From the NCBI GenBank assembly GCA_025890175.1, contig JANPYM010000021.1, positions 209,354-273,353 on the forward strand: a DNA stretch of 64,000 bases, written 5' to 3'. The notes below the pieces were generated by a model that was given only the letters and a program-made list of their open reading frames with translations, was not told the DNA's origin and ran no database searches. The position numbers and the translations under genes were made by a program. Shown here in pieces: positions 56,088 to 64,000 of the stretch. Source of the stretch: Ciborinia camelliae (lineage: Eukaryota > Ascomycota > Leotiomycetes > Helotiales > Sclerotiniaceae). How positions within the stretch are numbered: the first letter of the stretch is position 1; the number at the start of each line of letters is the position of its first letter.

Positions 56088-56212
56088 CGAAAAATTGAAA
56101 GTGATGAGGTGGGGGGGGGTCGAATTTGAAGGTGAGATGAGGTCGAATTTGAAGAGATGATGGGGGGGGTCGAATTTGAAGAGGAGATGTAGTCGAATTT
56201 GAGAGAGGGGGG
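56088..56212. repeat. GTCGAATTTGA purine-rich repeats inside the TRIM-like element
   Basis: About four units of TCGAATTTGAAG or TCGAATTTGAGA are spaced by GGTGAGATGAG-like and poly-G (G7-G10) segments. They open spurious minus-strand frames. The tract may be a relic of an internal expansion. Confidence 0.85.
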
Positions 56213-56630
56213 GGTATGTTGAATGCCTCGAAGCTGGCAGAGTGGCAGAAGGGCTCAATCAAGAGATCTGCGTGGAATTTCGATTTTGAGGTCGGAAATC
56301 GAGGTGGGATGATGGAATTCGTAGATTAGAATGCTTGGCTCGAGCTGTATGTACGTGATAGACGTATAGAGAGTAGATCAGTTCTCAACGGGTGACACCG
56401 CGCCGAAAAGTATGTATTCGAATCGAATTCGAACCTGAACTCCTGAATAGCCTTTCCGGGTGACACCGCAGAAAGCATTCTTTTTAGCATTCAACCTAAT
56501 CGTTCGCGCACAAGTGTTGACAACGCCTTGTGACGACCAAGCTGAATCTCTTCTGAACGAACCTTGCTAATTTGTGAAATTCAAAATTAGGATAAGCTTA
56601 TATTCAAAAAGATGAACATCAACTAATTAG

Positions 56631-56823
56631 TGTCGGTTCACACCAGGGGGTATGAACACGCATATATGCGGAATGAAGGTGGTCAACAATATAGGTATGA
56701 TATCTCTGTAGTATTGATGACGTTCTAGCTAAGAGGGTGTGGGGAGAGGTGAACTATATAGGCGTGGTAGACGCTAGTGCCTAGTGCCTAGTCACGTGCC
56801 GTATTCACCTATTTGCTCCAACA
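56631..56823. repeat. right LTR of the TRIM-like element
   Basis: This is the second copy of the 193-bp LTR, starting TGTCGG and ending CCAACA, directly followed by TATAT. Confidence 0.93.
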
Positions 56824-57562
56824 TATATATTATATAATTATATACAACAATATAATATTAAAAAAAATAAAATCCTTTCAAAAATAAAAAAAAATAAATT
56901 AAAAAAATAAAATATAAAATTAAAACCAATTATTAATAAATCAAATATAAATATATTTAAAAAAAATATTGTAAAAAATATTTTTGAATAATATATAACA
57001 TATAATAAAAAAACTAAAATAATAAAATTTTAAATATAATTAATTCGTTTATTATTTAATTTATCTTTTTATTTTTAATATTTTTATTTATTTTATTATC
57101 CTTTTTTTTTTTTTTTAATTTTAATACATTTTTTTTTTGTTTACATTAACATCTTTTTTTAAAAATATTTAATTTTTAATAAATATTTAAAAATTTGTTT
57201 TTTTTTATATTTTTATTTATTATATATTTAATATTTTTTTATATTTTTATTTATTATATATTTAATATTTTTTTTAATTTTATTAAAAAATATATTTATT
57301 ATATTATTTTTTATAATATTAATTAATATATTAATAATTATATTTTTTTAAATTCATTTTTATATAATAAAGTTTTATATATAATTTATAATAAATTTTA
57401 TAAAATTAACAAATATTACAAATTATATAGATCAAAAAAGCTTTTCTAATTTTATACAATATTTATTATTAATAATATTATTCGTTTATACAAATATAAA
57501 TTATAATATTTTTTATTTAATATATCTTTATTTTATTATAATTATTATTTAATATATAATTA

Positions 57563-57715
57563 ATGTTGAACCGGGTGACTATAGAACTTAGTGTTACGGA
57601 TCTAAAGGCAATAAAAACAAAAAAGATGTTTAAGCATAGAATTTAGGCTTAAAGCTAATATATTAGCGATCGTTAGTATTTAATATCAATTAATAGCAAA
57701 TCTTCGGTGTAATAT
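57563..57715. other. small non-AT island in the desert
   Basis: About 150 bp with mixed composition start TGTTGAACCGGGTGAC and contain GTGTTACGGATC, TTAGCGATCGTTAG and CTTCGGTG. It could be a remnant of an inserted element such as a solo LTR, but no matching end or target duplication was found. Confidence 0.5.
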
Positions 57716-60700
57716 TTAATTTATAAAATATTAATATATATAAAATAAATTTATATAATTAAATAAAAAAAGCTTTAAAAGTTTGTAAAATTTTATATTA
57801 AACGAAATATTATTATTTAAACAATAATTAATAATATATTGCTAATTATTTAAAAAATAATAAAAATTTTATTTAAAAAATAATAAAAAGTTTTAAAGTT
57901 ATTATTAATTTAATTAATTTTTTATATTTTTTATCTTAATAATTTTTTTTATTTTATTTAAAAAATAATTTATTAATTAAATTAATAATATTTAAAATAA
58001 TATTAGGAATAAGAAATATTTTTGTATTTGTTTGACAAAATATTAAAGCTAATGGTATATAAAGCAATATTATCAATGAATTTTATGTGTATTAATAAAA
58101 TATAAATTTTTTTTTTAAGGTTCGAAAAATTTTTAAAAAAAAATCTTTATAATGTTTTAAAATAATAAATATAAAATATAAAGAATAATATAAAAGCTAT
58201 AAACAAAATTATAATTTAATTTATTTAAATATAAAAAATTATTAAAATATTAATAATCTTTAATGATATATTATTTATTTGTTTTAGATTAAATATTAAG
58301 TCTTCGAAATTTCAAAAGTTATTTTAATATAAAAAAACGAATATTTTTTAGATAAAAAATTTTTTTTTTTAAACCAAAATAATATTTCGAAGTAATAACA
58401 AATATTATTTTTTTATTAATATTTAGAAAATAAATTATATAATATAATATTTTGAAAAATATTTTTTGATAATATAATATTGATTTGTTAATATAATTTA
58501 ATTAAATAATATTATATAAACGAAATTTAAAAAATATATATATAATATAATTTTGGATAAAAAAAATTGATAATGTATAATAATTATTTAAATATTAAAA
58601 ACCAAATAATATTTGAAATAAAATATAAATAATTTTATTTTTTATTTGAATAATTTGGAAAAAGATATAAAATATAAAGTGGATAATATATATTGTAAAT
58701 AATTATTCGCTGATTTTTATTTTAATATAAGTAAAAAAATATTTAAATTTTTTTGATAATTCGAAATTTAAAAAGAATTTATAAAATAAATATATAAATT
58801 GGAAAATATTGATTAAATATATTATTTTATTAATATTATAAATTATTATTTTAAAAAAATATATAATATTTTATTATATTATTTAAATTTTATTTAATTT
58901 TTTTATAAATTATAAAAAAATAATAAAAATATTATATTAATGGAATTTGTTAAGATTAAAACAAAATTAAATCAAAAAATTATATAAAAAAATTAATTAA
59001 TAAAAAAAATTTAATATTAAAAATATTAAAGAAAATTAATAAAATATTATTAATATTAATAAATAAATTATTATATTATTATTTATAAAAATTTGTTTAA
59101 ATATTAATATTATCAAAAAAAATATTTTGAGAAAAATTATTTTAAAAAAAAAATAAATTTATATTAATAAAATAATATTAAATTTTTTTGATAAAAAAAT
59201 AGCAAAATATATTAATAAAAAAATAATAAGATTTAACGATTATTTTAAATATTTTTGTAATTTTGGGTTTAAATAAAAAAGAATATATTATTATTATTAT
59301 TATTATTATATTTAAATCAAAATATTAATCAATAATATTTTATTATTTTATTAATTTGAATATCTAAATTAATATAATTTAACAAAATAAATATATTAAA
59401 TAAAATTAGAAATTTATATTAGAAAAAAATATATTTTTAATATTTATATTAAAAACTTATATCCTTATTTATAAAAATTACTGATTTATTATAAAAACAA
59501 TAAATATATTAAAAAATAAAAAAATATATATCTATCAATTTATTTCAATTATTTTGGATTTTTTTTATATAAATATAATTTTGAATTTTTTATAATTAAA
59601 AACAATAAATTTTGAAATCGATTAATAATTAATAAAATTTCGTTTTCGATTTAATTTAAAACCTATTAAAATTATTTTGATACAAAAAGTTTATTAAAAA
59701 ATAAACAAAAAAACATAAATTTTAATTTTATAACTAAATCAAATATTTAATTCTAAAAAAATATAAACAAAATATAAAATCTTTATTTTAAAAATTTTTA
59801 ATATTTTAAATAAATATAAAAATTTAAAATAAATTTTTTTAAAAAAAAAAAACGAATTATTATTTAATTATTATTTAATAAAATATTAAATCGAATTAAA
59901 ATTAAATACTATTTTTTTATAGAATTTAATATATATTTTTTCAAAAAAGAAATTATCAGTTTTAAAAAAATATTTAAAAAAATATTAATTAAAAAAATAA
60001 ATTTATTATTTAATAAATTTTATTAAGATTTTAATTATATTTATTTTAAAAAAAAATAAAAGTTATTAGCTATATATTAATTATAAAAAATTAAATTAAA
60101 TAATTAAAAAAAATTGAATATTTTTATTTTTAATTAACAAATTTTTTAATTAATTATAAAAAAATATTATTTTTATTAAATTAAATTTAAAAAATATATA
60201 TTATTAAATTCAAATTTAAACGAAAAACAAATAAAAAATAATATTTTACATTTGTTATAAACAATTTGAATATTTAGTTATACCGTTTAGCCTTACAAAC
60301 ATCTCTATTATTTTTCAAATTTATATCAATTAAGTTTTTATAAAATTAATAAACATTATATATATAATATATTTCAATAATATATTAATTTATTTGATAA
60401 ATATTTAATAATATATTAATAATATTTATTAAATATTTAAAAAACTAATTATTTATAAATTTTATATAAAATTTAAAAAATATATATTTAATAATAAAGA
60501 AATTAAATTTTTAAAATTTATAATATTAAATAATAATATTATTATAAAATTTAATAAAATTAAAATTATTATCAAATAACTTATCCCTAATATTTTAAAA
60601 AAAATTTAAATCTTTTTAAATTTTACAAACTTTTATTAATAATTTATTAAAAAATATTTAAAAATAATTAACGAAATAATAATATTATTTAAAAAAATTA

Positions 60701-62959
60701 AAAAAAAAAAAATTATAAATATTTTTATATAAAATATAAAAATATAAATATTTTTTGAAATATTAAAAACAATATTTATTATTATATTGACATTGTAATA
60801 TTTTTAATTAAATTTTAAAATAATAATTAAAATAAATATATTAAAGTTTATTTTAAAATATATATTTTTTTAATTATTTGAAAAAAAATTTGATTTAAAA
60901 AAATTATTATAATAATATTTTATAATATTTTATTTTAAAAAATTGAATTTTGTAAAATAATATTATATAATTTATAATTAAAAATTATTAATAATATATA
61001 TTATATTTTATAAATAATAATATTATATTATAAACAATTATTATACTATTATTATAAAAATAAATTATAATAATCTTTAATATTTTATAATTAAAAAAAA
61101 ATTAAATAATAAATAAATTAAATAAATCAAAATATTTATTATATATAATTTCGAAATTAAATATAAAACCGAAAAATCAAATTCAATAAATAAATTATTA
61201 AAACAATTAAATTATTTTAATAATTTAAAAAATAATAATAAAATATTTTCAATATTAAAAAATAAATTAAAAAATATAACAATTTTAATTAAAATATATT
61301 ATTATTTAAATACAAAACAATTATTTTTGCAAAACATTATAAACTTTTTTCAAAAAAAAAAAAGTTGTTTATTTTTTTATAATTCAAAAAGATTATTAAC
61401 AAAGATTGATTATAAATAATTGATATTTTATTAAATAATTAATATTATAATTAAAAATAAAATAATATTAAATATTATATCAAAATCTATAAAAAATATT
61501 TTATTATAATTATAAAAATATAATAAATTTATAAAAAATAAAAAATATATTAAATAAAAATAAAAGTCTATTAAAAATGTTTTATCATAATAAATAGATA
61601 TTAAAAAAATAATTATTTATAATAGAATTATTTTTATATTGTTAAACTTTATTATAAAAACAAAAATTCTAAAAATTTATTATAATAATTTAATAAAAAA
61701 GTATTAAAATATAAAAAAAATATTAAAAATGTTAAAAAAAAAATATTTTTAATAAAATATAAAAAAAAATATTAAAAAATATATTAAAATTTGTATAATA
61801 TATTAATATTTAATAATAAAATGTTATTAATTATATAGTAAATTAAAAATACTTTTTTTTTTATAAAGTTTTAAAAAAAAATAATTATAAATTTTATTAT
61901 AAATTTATTTTTTTTAAAAATTAAAAAGTATATTTATAATATAATTTTTATAATAATTAATAGATTTATAAAATTAATAAAATATATATTTATTATTAAA
62001 ATTATTAATTTATTCAAATTAATAAAAATATTATTTATATATATATTTAAAGATTTTAATATATTAAAAAATATTATTTTAAATAAAAAATTATAATTTG
62101 CAAACTATTTTTGGAAAAGTCTAATATTCTATCTCTATATTTATCAAAAACTATTAATAATATTTTATTTCTAAATTAATAAATAGATTAAGCAATAAAA
62201 TCAAAATCTTATATATTATATTATATATTATTTGAATTAAAAACAAAATAATTGAATATTATTATTATTTTTAACAAAATTTATATATAATATTAATTAA
62301 TATAATATAATAAAAAAAACTTTATTTAAAATAATATATAATTTTTAATTTATATTTAATTATATTAGTAAAAATGTTAATATAAAAGGGAAAATATTAA
62401 TAGTTTATAAAAAAATCGAAATTTTAATAAAGAAATAAAAAAAGTTTAAGGAATTTTGATAAAAAGCAATTATAAAAAAAACTTAAAAAAATATTTTAAT
62501 AGAATATTAACAATTTAATATTAATAATTTGATAATATTTAATACAAAAAATATTAAATAATTAAGATTTAAAAAAAAAAATTTTAGAACAATTTATAAG
62601 ATTATTTACAATTATTAATATTATTTTAAATAAATAATTATATAAATTGAAATTATTTTTTATTTATAAAATATATAATATATTTTATGTTTTTTTATTA
62701 AAATTATAATATAAAAAAAAGATATTGTTAATTTATTGTTATTTAAAAAAATAAAAGAAAAATTAAAATACAAAATAAAAAAAATTTTAATATATTAAAA
62801 AAAAAAAAAAGAAATATAATATTTAATTTAATAAAAAAATTATACTTTATTAAAAAATATATAAAAATTAAGGAAAAATCTTTAAAATTTGAATATAATT
62901 CTAAATAATTATTTTAATAAAAAAATATTATTAATATAATATTAACAAAAACAAATAAA

Positions 62960-63155
62960 ATATTATAAATAAAAATAATCTCAAATAATTTGTATATTAT
63001 TATAAAAATATTATAAATAAAAACAATTTTGAATAATTTGTATATTATTATAAAAATATTATAAATAAAAACAATTTCAAATAATTTGTATATTATTATA
63101 AAAATATTGTAAATCGAAATAATTATAAAAATTTGTATATTATTATAAAGTTTAA
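62960..63155. repeat. 48-bp AT minisatellite, about four units
   Basis: The word AATAATTTGTATATTATT recurs with its G at 62992, 63040 and 63088, and a variant at 63135, giving a 48-bp period. Units share TATAAAAATATTATAAATAAAAACAATT cores in part. The repeat explains the repetitive 82-codon frame on the minus strand. Confidence 0.85.
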
Positions 63156-64000
63156 TAATCAAAAATTAAAGATTATTAATTAATTAATAATAAAATTATA
63201 TTTATAAAAAAAAAAATATAAAAAAAGAAATTTATTTGTTTTTATTATTAAATTATTAAAAAATTTTGTATTTTTTTTATTATTGTTTAATAATTTTGAA
63301 TAAAAAAAAATTATTTTTATTAATAATATTTAAATTGTTATTAAAAAAAAATTTTAAAAATTAATAAAACAAATTGTATATATATTAATTTTTTTTAATA
63401 ATATATTATTAAAATTTATAAAAAATATAGAATTTAAATAAAAAAATATTATTAATTAATAATATAAAATAAATATTTAATAATAAATTTTTATTAAAAA
63501 ACAAAATAAAATTAAAAAATTAAAATTTTAAAAAAAAATAATTAATTTTTAATATATATTAAAAACTAATTATTTATTAAATAATAATATTTTTATTTAT
63601 ATTTATATTTGTATTATTAAAAAGGTTAAAATTGGGAAATAAAAAAAAATTGAAAATAATATTTTGAAAAGATTTGTAAATTTTATATTTTGAAAAAAAA
63701 GAAATATATATTAATTATTTGATATTCGAAGAATTGTAAAAAATTAAAATAAAACGAATAATTTGAAAATTAAAAAGTTTTAAAAATGGTTAAAAAAATT
63801 TAAAAAATTTAATTTTTAAAAATTTTGGTTTAAAAAAATTATTTTTTTATTAATTTTTATTGAAAAACGATTTAGAATTTAGTTTTTTAAAAATTTAAAT
63901 TTTTTTTGAAAAACAAAAAAAAATGTTTTAAACAAAAATATTATTTTTCAAAATAATCTTTTTTTTATTTTTTATAATAATTTTTTTTTTTTTTTTTTTT

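Larger units (their letters stand above)
55575..56823. mobile_element. TRIM-like non-autonomous LTR retrotransposon
   Basis: This is a 1,249-bp element with two identical 193-bp long terminal repeats, each starting TGTCGG and ending CCAACA (TG...CA), flanked by TATAT on both sides (55570-55574 and 56824-56828). The 863-bp interior has no coding frame with gag or pol motifs. TGGCAACTC begins one base after the left LTR and could serve as primer-binding site. A polypurine tract before the right LTR is not obvious. GC content is normal throughout, against the AT desert on both sides, so insertion happened after the surroundings were mutated. The TATAT duplication is weak evidence alone because the target is AT-only. 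Confidence 0.88.
56829..64000. other. extremely AT-rich desert, right part
   Basis: This is about 7.2 kb of nearly pure A/T sequence without genes, extending to the window end, where a poly-T run occurs. It holds a GC-bearing island at 57563-57715, a weaker one at about 60280-60310 (ACCGTTTAGCCTTAC), and a minisatellite near 63 kb. No centromere- or telomere-specific motif can be identified by eye. Confidence 0.8.

Noticed and set aside
55828..56262. Minus-strand frames of 144 and 87 codons
   Set aside because: They lie inside the TRIM-like element and are driven by the TCGAATTTGA and poly-G repeats; there are no retroelement protein motifs.
62914..63162. Minus-strand 82-codon Ile/Tyr-rich frame
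   Set aside because: It is produced by the 48-bp AT minisatellite.
1..64000. CRISPR arrays, operons, riboswitches or other prokaryotic systems
   Set aside because: The window is eukaryotic, with spliceosomal introns throughout, and all tandem repeats lack spacer structure.

Overview
The window is nuclear DNA of a filamentous ascomycete, most likely a Sclerotiniaceae-type leotiomycete (Botrytis/Sclerotinia/Monilinia group). The signs are short (about 49-66 bp) GT-AG introns with CTAAC/CTAAT-like branch sites, an ATG17 that reads closest to the Sclerotinia protein as I remember it, an ascomycete laccase, Zn2Cys6 and C2H2 regulators, a patatin/HET-type mosaic protein, and about 10 kb of extremely AT-rich DNA of the kind left by repeat-induced point mutation (RIP). 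No prokaryotic features are present.

Layout. 1-33 kb is ordinary gene-bearing DNA with long intergenic spaces: a C2H2 factor (3.4-4.6 kb, -), a large disordered protein with three ubiquitin-interacting motifs (8.8-11.6 kb, -), a five-exon secreted laccase (15.8-17.7 kb, -), ATG17 (21.1-22.7 kb, +), a four-exon Zn2Cys6 factor (26.6-28.9 kb, -), an endonuclease/exonuclease/phosphatase-fold enzyme (29.6-30.5 kb, -) and a small disordered protein (31.8-32.5 kb, +). A 609-bp Mutator-like MITE with a perfect 9-bp target duplication lies at 13.9-14.5 kb.

33-54 kb is accessory in character. It starts with a roughly 1,048-residue protein joining C2H2 fingers to the tail of a patatin domain and a HET-like tail. 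It continues with a dispersed family of F-box-like proteins: intact copies at 44.4-46.1 kb and 52.1-53.6 kb, decayed copies at 38.4-39.1 kb and 41.6-42.9 kb, and other degraded genes at 40.2-40.9 kb and 50.4-51.5 kb. Between them sit three non-autonomous hAT elements of two families, each with a perfect 8-bp target-site duplication. One carries a telomere-like (CCCTAA) tract, and another carries a long foldback palindrome.

54.2-64.0 kb is a gene desert made almost entirely of A and T. It is interrupted by one intact, non-mutated 1,249-bp LTR element without coding capacity (TRIM-like; identical 193-bp LTRs; TATAT on both sides), a small GC-bearing island and a 48-bp minisatellite.

The genes do not form a pathway or operon. 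The first half holds dispersed housekeeping and regulatory genes (autophagy scaffold, transcription factors) plus a secreted oxidase. The second half looks like a fast-evolving, transposon-rich margin beside a RIP-mutated compartment, where gene families duplicate, fuse and decay. All exon boundaries were read by eye from splice signals and reading-frame continuity. No database search was run.
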